Assembly: GCA_964196195.1 (NCBI GenBank)
Contig: CAXMSE010000037.1
Coordinates: 1 to 19,896, forward strand
Direction: 5' to 3'
DNA: 19,896 bases
Origin: OFTM10 sp964196195
GTDB taxonomy: Bacteria; Actinomycetota; Acidimicrobiia; Acidimicrobiales; Aldehydirespiratoraceae
Positions 1 through 7,212 of the stretch are shown here, one piece after another (position 1 is the first letter of the stretch; each line of letters starts with the position of its first letter). The notes beneath the pieces were generated by a model. The model ran no database searches. It was not told the DNA's origin and worked only from the letters and a program-made list of their open reading frames with translations. The position numbers and the translations under genes were made by a program.

Positions 1-1
1 C

Positions 2-1132
2 GGCAAGAACGCCCTCGTGATAACACCACACGCCGACATCGACCATGCGGTGGACGACCTCGTGCAGTCGGCCTTCGGCCATGCCGGCCAGAAGTGCTCA
101 GCCGCCAGCCTCGCCATCCTGGTGGGCGGGGTTGGCGACGATCCTCGCTTTCGCCGCCAGCTCGTCGACGCCGTGAGGAGTCTGCGGGCCGGCCCTCCCA
201 CCGATGCCGCGTCCAACTACGGCCCCACAATCTCAGCACCGGAAGGGAAGCTGACCCGCGCTCTCACCAAGCTCGATCCGGGCGAATCGTGGTTGGTCGA
301 GCCCCGGCCGATCGACCTCACGGCCGGCTTGTGGTCGCCTGGGGTGCGCGAGGGAGTCACCGAAGCCGGCTGGTTCCACCAGACCGAATGTTTCGGGCCG
401 GTGCTCGGCCTCATGCGCGCCGACGATCTCGACCACGCGATCCGCATCCAAAACCACTCTTCTTTCGGGCTGACGGGTGGTCTCCACTCCCTCGACGAGG
501 ACGAGATCGAACAATGGCTCGATCGAGTCGAGGTGGGTAACGCCTACGTCAACCGAGGCATAACCGGGGCTATCGTGCGGCGCCAGCCATTCGGCGGATG
601 GAAGGGTTCATCGGTGGGGCTGGGGGCGAAGGCCGGTGGCCCCGACTATCTGCTCCAACTCGGCCACTGGACCGCCACCGCACCGCTCGGCGAAGCGCCC
701 GAGTCCGACCGTCACTGGTGGCAGTCCCATTACGCGGTCGGCCACGACCCCACCGCCCTCTTCTGCGAACGCAACGAACTGCGCTATCTCCCCCACCCCA
801 ACGTCACGATACGGGCGAGCGCCGATGCCGTCCCCTCAGAGGTCGAGCGGGCCCTCGCCGCGGCTCACCTGGTGAACCCGACGGTGCGCCTGTCCGCTGC
901 CGGCGAAGAAGCCGACGCGGTGTTCGAGGCGGGGCTGGCGGAGCGGCGCTGGGGCCGCGTCCGGGTGGTCGGATCGACCCCCGACTCTCTCAGGGCCGCA
1001 GCCATCCGCCACGACGTACATCTCGTGGAGGAGCCCGTCACCGCCGCTGGCCGACTCGAACTTCGTTTGTATCTCCGCGAGCAGGCGATCAGCCAGACGC
1101 TCCACCGATTCGGCAACATCGCGGCCCGGTGA
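2..1132 (+). CDS. putA: Proline dehydrogenase/P5C dehydrogenase (PutA-type), C-terminal part
   Basis: This is the 3' part of an aldehyde dehydrogenase of the delta-1-pyrroline-5-carboxylate dehydrogenase type, the second step of proline to glutamate. The reading frame is open to the left edge, so the proline dehydrogenase half and the Rossmann part lie outside. The catalytic cysteine is in the GQKCSA motif (codon at 95-97). The signature segments ECFGPVLGLMR, FGLTGGLHS and RRQPFGGWKGSS follow, in the order typical of PutA. After the catalytic domain there are about 150 more residues (from about nucleotide 680) that match the noncatalytic C-terminal extension of longer PutA proteins. The gene converges on hemQ with 11 nt between stops. 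A stand-alone P5C dehydrogenase cannot be excluded because the N-terminus is missing; the extension favours PutA. Confidence 0.85.
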   Translation, partial: GKNALVITPHADIDHAVDDLVQSAFGHAGQKCSAASLAILVGGVGDDPRFRRQLVDAVRSLRAGPPTDAASNYGPTISAPEGKLTRALTKLDPGESWLVEPRPIDLTAGLWSPGVREGVTEAGWFHQTECFGPVLGLMRADDLDHAIRIQNHSSFGLTGGLHSLDEDEIEQWLDRVEVGNAYVNRGITGAIVRRQPFGGWKGSSVGLGAKAGGPDYLLQLGHWTATAPLGEAPESDRHWWQSHYAVGHDPTALFCERNELRYLPHPNVTIRASADAVPSEVERALAAAHLVNPTVRLSAAGEEADAVFEAGLAERRWGRVRVVGSTPDSLRAAAIRHDVHLVEEPVTAAGRLELRLYLREQAISQTLHRFGNIAAR

Positions 1133-1143
1133 GCACTGCGATC

Positions 1144-1821
1144 TCAGGCGGTGCGGCCGACAATCTCCTCTACGGGCCCGACCATGCCGGTATAGAAGGG
1201 TCCGAATTCGGCGTAGACCGCCGACGCGGTGTCGTAGCGCATCGTGTAAACGGTGTCCTTGAGGTCGTCGAGCTTCACCCCGAACAAGGTGACTCCCCAT
1301 TCCCAATCGTCGAGCCCGGTGGAAGCAGTGATGAGTTGCACGATGCGACCAGCGAACTGGCGACCAGAGGTGCCGTGCTCCATCATGAGTTCCTTGCGAT
1401 GGTCGAAGTCGAGGCGATACCAGTTGGACTCAGCCTCGCGCCGCTTGGTCATCGGGTAGAAGCACCACGCGTACTTGCCTTCGGGCGGCAGATCCGGGTA
1501 GAGCCGCATGTTGCGCATCTCTTCGGGGAGGCCGGCAGCGTATTCGGACACCTCGGTGATCGACACGAAGCTGTCGACCACTACGAGACCGGCGTTCATG
1601 AGGCCGGTCTGGAAGTCGCGCAGCAGCCAGGAATCGGCAGCCAACGCCATAAAACAGAGTTCGGCCTTGTGGCCGAGGATGGCCACGCTGACCACCTGGA
1701 CATCGGCGGCCTGGGTCAGCTTCACCGCCGCTATCACAGCCTCGTCGTCGGTCTCGGGGGTGCGAGCGCAGAAGAGATGGACGACCGCGAGGCCTTCGCT
1801 GGTGATGACAGGATCGGGCAT
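1144..1821 (-). CDS. hemQ: Coproheme decarboxylase (HemQ/ChdC, chlorite dismutase family)
   Basis: The 225-residue protein belongs to the chlorite dismutase-like family. In actinobacteria these proteins oxidatively decarboxylate coproheme III to heme b, the last step of the coproporphyrin-dependent heme pathway in the cytoplasm. Tyr122 in YPMTKRR and His149 in MMEHG are 27 residues apart, the same spacing as the catalytic Tyr145 and proximal heme ligand His172 of the Staphylococcus aureus enzyme. The family segments GLDDWEWGVTLF and YAEFGPFYTG are intact. No other heme genes are visible. The ATG has no Shine-Dalgarno sequence but sits 6 nt after a TAGACT hexamer, so it may be leaderless. It is divergent from the aminotransferase with only 29 bp between start codons. 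Confidence 0.93.
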   Translation of the reverse strand: MPDPVITSEGLAVVHLFCARTPETDDEAVIAAVKLTQAADVQVVSVAILGHKAELCFMALAADSWLLRDFQTGLMNAGLVVVDSFVSITEVSEYAAGLPEEMRNMRLYPDLPPEGKYAWCFYPMTKRREAESNWYRLDFDHRKELMMEHGTSGRQFAGRIVQLITASTGLDDWEWGVTLFGVKLDDLKDTVYTMRYDTASAVYAEFGPFYTGMVGPVEEIVGRTA

Positions 1822-1827
1822 GTCGGA

Positions 1828-1833
1828 AGTCTA
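1828..1833 (-). promoter_or_regulatory. Putative -10 element (TAGACT) for hemQ
   Basis: TAGACT on the minus strand lies 6 nt before the hemQ ATG, placing the expected transcription start at or next to the start codon. There is no Shine-Dalgarno sequence. A -35 element would fall inside the aminotransferase start. Motif-based inference only. Confidence 0.4.
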
Positions 1834-1837
1834 GGGA

Positions 1838-1843
1838 TAGGTT
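1838..1843 (+). promoter_or_regulatory. Putative -10 element (TAGGTT) for the aminotransferase gene
   Basis: TAGGTT lies 7 nt before the ATG at 1851, the leaderless arrangement seen at other starts in this window. It is only 4 bp from the oppositely oriented hemQ -10 candidate, so the two promoters would overlap. Confidence 0.4.
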
Positions 1844-1850
1844 CGCGGTC

Positions 1851-2762
1851 ATGACCCGCAGCACACATCAGGCGTTGGCCGACGAACGTAATGAGTCGAT
1901 CGAGATCTATATCAATGGTGAATTCTTCCCTCGTAACGAGGCCAAAATCTCGGTGTTCGACAGCGGCTTCCTCGTCGGCGACGGAATCTGGGAAGGGATT
2001 CGCCTCCATCACGGCCGCTTCGCCTTCCTCGATCGCCACCTCGATCGGCTCTTCGCCGGCGCCGCCGCCATCGATCTCGACATCGGTCTCGACCGAGCGG
2101 GGATAACCGGGGCCTTGCGGGCCACCGTCGACCGCAACGAGATGAAAGACAGCGTCCACGTCCGTCTCATGATCACCCGGGGCGACAAGAAGACGCCGTC
2201 TCAGCACCCGTCCAACAATATCGGCGGCCCCAACATCGTGATCATCGCCGAGCACAAGGCCGCCGACCCTGAAGTGCGCGACCGGGGGATCTCCCTGTTC
2301 ACCGCCACTGTGCGTCGCCCGCCGCCCGACACCCTCGATCAGAAGCTCAACTGCCACTCGAAGCTCCACGAGGTCATCGCACTCATCCAAGCCACCAACG
2401 CGGGCGCCGACGAAGCGCTCATGCTCGACCCCACCGGCGCAGTCGCCACCTGCAACGCCACCAACTTCTTCATTGTGAGAAATGGCGAGGTGTGGACCTC
2501 CACCGGCCAGTACAACCTCAACGGAATCACTTCGGCTCTGGTGGTGGAAGTGGCCGAGGCAGCCGGGATTCCCACCCGCCAGACTGCCTTCTCGCTCACC
2601 GACGTCTACTCCGCCGACGAAGCGTTCGTCACCGGCACGTTTGGTGGTCTTACCCCCGTCCACACCATCGACGGCCGCGCCATCGCCAACAGCACACAGG
2701 GGCCCATGACCGTCCGCCTGCGCGGCCTCTACGACGCCGCCGTGGCGGCCGCGGTGTCCTGA
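1851..2762 (+). CDS. Class IV (branched-chain/D-amino acid type) PLP aminotransferase
   Basis: The 303-residue protein is a fold-type IV PLP-dependent aminotransferase. N-terminal landmarks are YINGEF, VFDSGFLVGDGIWEGIR and FLDRHLDRL (about residues 20-67). Lys165 in DQKLN aligns with the PLP-binding lysine. The C-terminal half has GADEALMLDP, CNATNFF, LNGITSALV and TGTFGGLTPV. Two positions differ from ordinary IlvE: the usual E-x-x-x-N before the phosphate site reads C-N-A-T-N, and GITR reads GITS. The protein most resembles, from memory, the aminotransferase half of plant 'branched-chain-amino-acid aminotransferase-like' proteins. The natural substrate is unknown, so no gene symbol is given. 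Its stop codon overlaps the ATG of the next gene, which implies coupled translation. Confidence 0.85.
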   Translation: MTRSTHQALADERNESIEIYINGEFFPRNEAKISVFDSGFLVGDGIWEGIRLHHGRFAFLDRHLDRLFAGAAAIDLDIGLDRAGITGALRATVDRNEMKDSVHVRLMITRGDKKTPSQHPSNNIGGPNIVIIAEHKAADPEVRDRGISLFTATVRRPPPDTLDQKLNCHSKLHEVIALIQATNAGADEALMLDPTGAVATCNATNFFIVRNGEVWTSTGQYNLNGITSALVVEVAEAAGIPTRQTAFSLTDVYSADEAFVTGTFGGLTPVHTIDGRAIANSTQGPMTVRLRGLYDAAVAAAVS

Positions 2763-3490
2763 TGACGAGCCGCGACGGCACCACCCGCATCCAGTGCTGG
2801 TCCGGGCCCCGCAACATCTCCACCGCACTCATGTATTCGTTTCGCCAGCGGGCCGACACGACCGTCTACGACGAGCCGTTCTATGCCCACTACCTGTCGC
2901 TCACCAGCCGCCAGCACCCGAGTTTCGATGCCGTGGTGGCCAGCCAGTCGACCGATGCAGCCGAAGTGATCCGCGACGTCATCCTCGGGCCCTGCGCCAC
3001 CCCGGTCTTCTTCATGAAGCAGATGGCCCACCATCTCATCGGTGTGCCACGAGAATTCCTCGCCGATACCCACAACATCCTTCTCACCCGCGCCCCGGCC
3101 GCCATGTTGGCGTCGCTCTCGGTGCAGCTCCCCGACTGTGGGTTGGCCGATACCGGCCTCACCGAGCAGGTCGAGTTGCTCGACGCGATCGTCGCCGAAG
3201 GTGGCTCGCCGGTGGTGATCGATTCTCAGGTGTTGCTCGCCGATCCCGCCAAGGTGCTGGCCTCGGTCTGCGAACGGCTCGAGCTCGGCTTCGAGCCGGC
3301 CATGCTCACCTGGCCGGCGGGCCCCAAGCCCGAAGACGGGGCGTGGGCCCATGAGTGGTACCACAATGTCCACCAGTCCACCGGCTTCGATCCGCCCCGG
3401 CCCAGTTCCCGCTCGCTTCCCGATCAACTACTGCCGGTGCTCGACGAAGCGACGCAGCTCTACGATCGGCTCACCGAGTACGCCCTCTGA
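2762..3490 (+). CDS. Sulfotransferase-like P-loop protein paired with the aminotransferase
   Basis: The 242-residue protein starts with CWSGPRNISTALMYSF (about residues 11-26). This segment sits where sulfotransferases carry the 5'-phosphosulfate (PAPS) binding loop. VYDEPFYA follows, then a hydrophobic strand with basic end (HNILLTRAP) in the position of the 3'-phosphate site, and late PEDGAWAHEWYHNVHQSTGF. The ATG overlaps the aminotransferase TGA (ATGA), which selects this start over longer in-frame extensions. The combination matches the N-terminal domain of plant fusion proteins whose C-terminal domain is a class IV aminotransferase. Whether it transfers sulfate, or is a P-loop kinase or binding protein, cannot be told from sequence. 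Confidence 0.75.
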   Translation: MTSRDGTTRIQCWSGPRNISTALMYSFRQRADTTVYDEPFYAHYLSLTSRQHPSFDAVVASQSTDAAEVIRDVILGPCATPVFFMKQMAHHLIGVPREFLADTHNILLTRAPAAMLASLSVQLPDCGLADTGLTEQVELLDAIVAEGGSPVVIDSQVLLADPAKVLASVCERLELGFEPAMLTWPAGPKPEDGAWAHEWYHNVHQSTGFDPPRPSSRSLPDQLLPVLDEATQLYDRLTEYAL

Positions 3491-3531
3491 GGTCTCAGGG
3501 CCGCGCTAATGCATCGCGAGGTGTGCAGGGA

Positions 3532-3537
3532 TAGTGT
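3532..3537 (+). promoter_or_regulatory. Putative -10 element (TAGTGT) for the ABC importer
   Basis: TAGTGT within GGATAGTGTTTC lies 43 nt before the ATG at 3581 and gives a leader containing a strong ribosome binding site. No clear -35 is visible. Confidence 0.3.
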
Positions 3538-3580
3538 TTCACCTTCACCGGCGGGATGGCCGCCACTGGAGGAGGAACAC

Positions 3581-4420
3581 ATGCGAACTTCAACAAACCG
3601 CCTCGCGCGGCTGGTAGGCGTACTGCTCGCGGTAGCCCTGATTGCAGCGGCGTGCGGAGATGACGATGGCGATGGCGCCGTCGAAGGCAACGACCTGGGT
3701 GGCCGCACGGTCACAGTCGGCGTCGAGAACGCCTACCTGCCGTACAACTACGTGCCGGCCGGAGCCGACGAGGGCCAGGGCTGGGACTACGACGCCTGGC
3801 GCGAGATCTGTCGCATCCTCAACTGCGAAGCCGACTTCGTGGTGGCCGGTTGGCCCGCCGTGATCGATCAGGTCGCCGAAGGTGAAATCGACACCGCAGC
3901 CGACGGAATCTCGATTACCCCCGAGAGGGCCGAGATCGTGGCCTACTCGGATTCCTACATGACCGTCGACCAGAAGTTCATCGTGGCCAAGGACGACGAT
4001 CGCTACTCGAGCGCCGACGACATCATCAACAGCGATGCCTTGATCGGCACCCAGGTGGGCACCACAAACTTCGATCTGGCCGTCGATCTTCTCGGCGGCG
4101 ACGGCCGAATCGATGCTTTCGACCAATTTGGTCTGGCCATCCAAGCCCTGATCAACGGTGATGTCGATGCCGTGATCATCGACGACGCTGCCGGCCAGGG
4201 TTATGTGGGCGAAAACGCCGACGCCGTCGAACTCGTCGACGACGCACTCCAGGCCGACCCGCTCGGGTTCATCTTCCCGCTCGACAGCACCATCGTCGAC
4301 GCCGTCAACTTCGCTCTCGACGAGATGCGCGATAGCGGGTTCCTCGAAGACATCGGGCAGACCTACTTCACCGACTCGTTCCAGGTCACCTACGACGACA
4401 TCGACTTCCCGGAAGAGTAG
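3581..4420 (+). CDS. Polar amino acid ABC transporter substrate-binding lipoprotein
   Basis: The 279-residue protein is a family 3 extracellular solute-binding protein. The signal peptide has Arg residues, then a hydrophobic core and LIAAACGDD; Cys23 is the probable lipidation site of a lipoprotein anchored outside the membrane. The mature part has GRTVTVGVENAYLPYNY, DYDAWREICRIL, DGISITPERAEIVAYSDSY and GTQVGTTNFD, the usual order of this family. The ATG is preceded by GGAGGAGGAA with 4 nt spacing, much better than any upstream in-frame codon. The permease follows across a hairpin terminator. Specificity for a given amino acid cannot be read from the sequence. Confidence 0.92.
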   Translation: MRTSTNRLARLVGVLLAVALIAAACGDDDGDGAVEGNDLGGRTVTVGVENAYLPYNYVPAGADEGQGWDYDAWREICRILNCEADFVVAGWPAVIDQVAEGEIDTAADGISITPERAEIVAYSDSYMTVDQKFIVAKDDDRYSSADDIINSDALIGTQVGTTNFDLAVDLLGGDGRIDAFDQFGLAIQALINGDVDAVIIDDAAGQGYVGENADAVELVDDALQADPLGFIFPLDSTIVDAVNFALDEMRDSGFLEDIGQTYFTDSFQVTYDDIDFPEE

Positions 4421-4442
4421 ATCCGGTCGATACAGCACAATG

Positions 4443-4484
4443 ACGGTGCGCCGGGCAGTATGCCTGGCGCACCGTTTCTTTTTT
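4443..4484 (+). terminator. Intrinsic terminator/attenuator between binding protein and permease genes
   Basis: A 15-bp stem (4443-4457 pairing with 4461-4475, one G-U pair) closes a 3-nt loop and runs directly into TTTCTTTTTT. The T-run touches the ribosome binding site of the permease (GGGGA at 4485-4489). Partial termination here would give more binding protein than permease, a common arrangement in solute importers. Confidence 0.85.
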
Positions 4485-4494
4485 GGGGACCAAT

Positions 4495-5298
4495 ATGACT
4501 GAAATAGTCAGCGAAGGCCCGCTGAAGCTGACCCCGTTCCGGGCCAGCCGTGGTCGGGGGGAATCGGCCTGGCTCTATGTGATGCTCACCATCATCGGAG
4601 CGATGGTCGTCGCGATCGTTTTCAGCGACGCCTACCAGGAGGCCTTCCGGGAGATCATCCCTGGGTTGAAGCTCACCCTGTATCTCACTCTCGGCGCTTT
4701 CATGGTGTCGATGCCGCTGGGTCTGTTCATCGGCCTGGGGCGACTCTCCAAGAATCGCATCATCAACACCATCTCGCGCGTCTATATCGAGTTCGTTCGC
4801 GGCATGCCGATGCTGGTGTTTATCTTTGTGGTCGCCTTCGTCCTCACTCGCGACGTCGCCGACCTGCTCGGGGTGAAAACGCGGAGCATTCCGATGGAGT
4901 GGCGCGGTGGCGCCGCCCTCTGCCTCTTCTACGCCGCGTTCATCGCCGAGGTGTTCCGAGCTGGGATCCAATCGGTGGATCACGGCCAGGTGGAAGCGGC
5001 CATGGCCGTCGGCCTCAACCGATGGCAGACAACACGGCGAGTCGTGCTGCCCCAGGCCCTGCGCAACGCCCTACCCGCACTCGGCAACGACTTCATCGCC
5101 TTGATGAAGGACACCTCGCTGGTGTCGGTGCTGGCGGTCACCGAACTCACCCAGCAAGCCCGGATCTACAGCGGGAGTTCGTTTCGCATCCGCGAGTCGT
5201 TCTTCATCCTCGCCGTGGTCTATGTGAGCCTCACCCTGGTGCTGAGCCTTGCCCTGCAGCTCTGGGAACGAAAGTTGGAGATCCCGGGCCCGAGCTGA
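4495..5298 (+). CDS. Polar amino acid ABC transporter permease (HisM/GlnP family)
   Basis: The 267-residue inner-membrane protein carries the conserved ABC permease loop EAAMAVGLNRWQTTRRVVLP, then ALRNALPALGNDFIALMKDTSL, typical of the HisM/GlnP subfamily. Hydrophobic segments are at about residues 22-42, 58-82, 103-122, 138-155 and 230-255. The ATG is chosen because GGGGA lies 5 nt upstream; a TTG at 4483 overlaps the terminator T-run and is rejected. It works with the upstream binding lipoprotein. No ATP-binding subunit is encoded in the window; the next gene is the convergent fdhD. The ATPase is either shared or encoded elsewhere. Confidence 0.92.
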   Translation: MTEIVSEGPLKLTPFRASRGRGESAWLYVMLTIIGAMVVAIVFSDAYQEAFREIIPGLKLTLYLTLGAFMVSMPLGLFIGLGRLSKNRIINTISRVYIEFVRGMPMLVFIFVVAFVLTRDVADLLGVKTRSIPMEWRGGAALCLFYAAFIAEVFRAGIQSVDHGQVEAAMAVGLNRWQTTRRVVLPQALRNALPALGNDFIALMKDTSLVSVLAVTELTQQARIYSGSSFRIRESFFILAVVYVSLTLVLSLALQLWERKLEIPGPS

Positions 5299-5303
5299 GA
5301 GGG

Positions 5304-6098
5304 TCAGTCGACGTAGATGGTGAGCTGGCCGTCGCGAGCAAAGCCGGCCAGCTGCATTCCTGCTCGCTCTGCGGTCATCACCGCGAGGGCGGTGGGGGCG
5401 CTCACCGCCACCAGGGCCCGGAACCCCGCAGCCCACGCCTTGTGGACCAGTTCGAAGCTGGCCCGACCGGTCACCACGACGCCATGGCCGGTGGCGACCA
5501 ACTCGCCGTCGAGCAACATGCGCCCCACCAACTTGTCGACCGCGTTGTGACGACCGACGTCTTCGCGCACGAGCGAGACACTGCCGTCGACTCCCACCAT
5601 GGCGGCGGCGTGCACCGCGCCGGTGGTGTCGAACAGATCCTGCACGGGACGCAGCTTGGCCGGCGCATCCGCCAGAACTCCCCACTCCATGCGGGGGCCG
5701 CTCACCGGCTCCAGCCGGGCCGCGAGCTCCTCGATCTCGTCGCTGCCACAGAAGCCGCATGACGACGTAGTGGCTGTGAGCCGAGGAGTGGGCGGCGGCG
5801 CCTTGCCATCGGTCGACACGGTCACCACATTGAACGCGCTGGCCGCAGCCGAACCGTCGGCGCAATACCGGACGTCGCGAACGAGTTCGCCGGCGAGCAG
5901 ACCTTCGTTGTGACAGAACCCCACTGCGAGCTCGAAATCGTTGCCGGGAGTGCGCATGGTGGTGGCCACCCGAACCCCGTCGAGCTCGATCGCCATCGGC
6001 TCCTCGGTGGCGAGGGTGGCCAGCGTCCGGCCCGCGTCGAGGCGCTCAGGCGACCAGGGGCGCACCAGGCGGCGCTCGCTACGAGACTTGGGACTCAC
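5304..6098 (-). CDS. fdhD: Formate dehydrogenase accessory sulfurtransferase FdhD
   Basis: The 264-residue protein is FdhD, which passes sulfur from a cysteine desulfurase to the bis-MGD molybdenum cofactor of formate dehydrogenases in the cytoplasm. Family landmarks are EEPMAIELDG, RTPGNDFELAVGF, SSCGFCG with the paired cysteines Cys114 and Cys117 that carry the persulfide, REDVGRHNAVDKL and TGRASFELVHKA. The GTG at 6098 is preferred to a codon at 6188. It lies 7 nt after TAGCCT, gives a usual FdhD length, and avoids overlap with the divergent thioesterase. No formate dehydrogenase is present in the window. It converges on the permease with 5 nt between stops. Confidence 0.92.
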   Translation of the reverse strand: MSPKSRSERRLVRPWSPERLDAGRTLATLATEEPMAIELDGVRVATTMRTPGNDFELAVGFCHNEGLLAGELVRDVRYCADGSAAASAFNVVTVSTDGKAPPPTPRLTATTSSCGFCGSDEIEELAARLEPVSGPRMEWGVLADAPAKLRPVQDLFDTTGAVHAAAMVGVDGSVSLVREDVGRHNAVDKLVGRMLLDGELVATGHGVVVTGRASFELVHKAWAAGFRALVAVSAPTALAVMTAERAGMQLAGFARDGQLTIYVD

Positions 6099-6105
6099 GC
6101 CCCGG

Positions 6106-6111
6106 AGGCTA
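6106..6111 (-). promoter_or_regulatory. Putative -10 element (TAGCCT) for fdhD
   Basis: TAGCCT on the minus strand ends 7 nt before the GTG at 6098, consistent with a leaderless transcript. It decides the start choice. Confidence 0.35.
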
Positions 6112-6166
6112 GCCAACAGTGCTCGTCTAACCAGCCGAGGCGATCGGGCGGCTTGCTGCGACGCGG

Positions 6167-6172
6167 TAGCGT
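6167..6172 (+). promoter_or_regulatory. Putative -10 element (TAGCGT) for the thioesterase gene
   Basis: TAGCGT ends 9 nt before the ATG at 6182. The same hexamer precedes otsA. There is no Shine-Dalgarno sequence. Confidence 0.35.
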
Positions 6173-6181
6173 GCGGCGCCA

Positions 6182-6589
6182 ATGGCACATACGACTCGCA
6201 TCAGGGTCCGCTTCTACGAGCTCGACCCGTACAACCACGTCAACCACTCGGTGTACATCCAATACTTCGAGACGGCCCGCATCGAGCTGCTCGGAGAGGC
6301 GGGGCTGTCGCTGGCGGCCATGAAGGACGGCGGCGTGATGATCGTGGTCTCGGAGATACAGACGAAGTTTCTCGGATCGGCCGAAGAGGGCGACGAGTTG
6401 GCGATCGAAACCGAAGTGATCGACATCAAGCGGGTGACATCACGATGGCGTCAAAGAATCGTGCGGAGCGGCGAACTCATCGCCAGCCAAGACCTGCGGG
6501 CCGCACTGCTGACCACCGAGGGTCGACCGGCGCGATTCCCCGACCACATGGTTGCGGCGCTGGAGCCCTACACCGCGAGCGGCGACTGA
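6182..6589 (+). CDS. Acyl-CoA thioesterase, 4HBT hotdog fold
   Basis: The 135-residue protein has the 4-hydroxybenzoyl-CoA thioesterase signature ELDPYNHVNHSVYIQYFETAR (about residues 13-33). Asp15 and the nearby HVNH histidines correspond to the active-site region of this family, and a long hotdog helix and strands follow. It presumably hydrolyses an acyl-CoA; chain length is not predictable. Size is normal for a single hotdog domain. It is divergent from fdhD by 83 bp and converges on the nitrobindin gene with 9 nt between stops. Confidence 0.88.
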   Translation: MAHTTRIRVRFYELDPYNHVNHSVYIQYFETARIELLGEAGLSLAAMKDGGVMIVVSEIQTKFLGSAEEGDELAIETEVIDIKRVTSRWRQRIVRSGELIASQDLRAALLTTEGRPARFPDHMVAALEPYTASGD

Positions 6590-6598
6590 TCGCCGAGC

Positions 6599-7084
6599 TC
6601 AGACCCTCTGGAGATTGCCGGTGAGGTGGTGGGTCAGCGGTTCTCCGACGGCCGCCATCCACATGTCGATCACCAGCGAATCGCCATCGACGACGAATCG
6701 CCGCCGAGTGCCGGTAACCGACTTGGCTGAGGGGGAGAGATGAACTCCGACTGAGGTGAGGTCGAGTTCCAACCCGCCCTCGCTCGAATCGACTCCACCG
6801 GTGAGGATCTCGACGATTCCCGATGGTTGGACCAGCACCAGCTCAACCATGCCATCGTCCTGAGGGCGAAAATAGCCCGCCTCCGCATGCAGCGGCAGGT
6901 CAGACGTCGCGTCGCGTGTCTTCTGGCCCATTGCCACGAAGGGCTTGCCCACGTGTCCGAAGGTGAGTTCCTCGAGGTAGGAGAAGTTGTCGATCGTGGG
7001 GTAGTGACCCTCGCCCCGGCCTCGCCAGATGCCGAGTAGGGGGGCCAACGCCAGGTTCGCAGGGTGCAACTCGGGACCGGTCAT
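6599..7084 (-). CDS. Nitrobindin-like heme-binding beta-barrel protein (THAP4/DUF1794 family)
   Basis: The 161-residue protein resembles nitrobindins, ten-stranded beta-barrels that bind ferric heme and isomerise peroxynitrite (for example Mycobacterium tuberculosis Rv2717c). The hallmark GIWRGRGEGHYPTI (residues 18-31) is followed by FSYLEELTFGHVGKPF and PLHAEAGYFRP. Near the C-terminus, THHLTGNLQRV contains His153, in the position of the proximal heme ligand. The ATG at 7084 is chosen over an in-frame upstream start because the family begins just before this point. TACGGT lies 6 nt upstream, again without a Shine-Dalgarno sequence. Confidence 0.85.
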   Translation of the reverse strand: MTGPELHPANLALAPLLGIWRGRGEGHYPTIDNFSYLEELTFGHVGKPFVAMGQKTRDATSDLPLHAEAGYFRPQDDGMVELVLVQPSGIVEILTGGVDSSEGGLELDLTSVGVHLSPSAKSVTGTRRRFVVDGDSLVIDMWMAAVGEPLTHHLTGNLQRV

Positions 7085-7090
7085 GTGTGC

Positions 7091-7096
7091 ACCGTA
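7091..7096 (-). promoter_or_regulatory. Putative -10 element (TACGGT) for the nitrobindin gene
   Basis: TACGGT on the minus strand ends 6 nt before the ATG at 7084. Leaderless arrangement; no -35 recognised. Confidence 0.35.
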
Positions 7097-7112
7097 GCCG
7101 AGTCGAAAACGA

Positions 7113-7144
7113 GATCGACCCCCGCACGAAGGCGAGGGTCGATC
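7113..7144 (-). terminator. Likely groEL transcription terminator
   Basis: GATCGACCC (7113-7121) pairs with GGGTCGATC (7136-7144), and three more inner pairs follow after one mismatch. On the minus strand the stem is followed by TCGTTTTCG, a weak T-tract. The position, about 105 nt past the groEL stop, fits a terminator. Confidence 0.55.
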
Positions 7145-7212
7145 CAATCGTTCTATGGGTCACAGGCGGAGAAGGTTCTCCCCTACGCACCCAAATTTCA
7201 GAGTTGGGCTGG

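Noticed and set aside
598..1854. Long open frame on the plus strand across putA and hemQ
   Set aside because: Arg/Pro-rich translation with no family pattern; both true genes in this interval have clear motifs in other frames.
1734..2828. Long minus-strand open frame over the aminotransferase
   Set aside because: Shadow of a high-GC gene: Gly/Val/Asp-rich and without motifs, while the plus strand encodes a complete aminotransferase.
4483..4494. TTG start for the permease
   Set aside because: It lies inside the terminator T-run and Shine-Dalgarno region; ATG 4495 has correct spacing.
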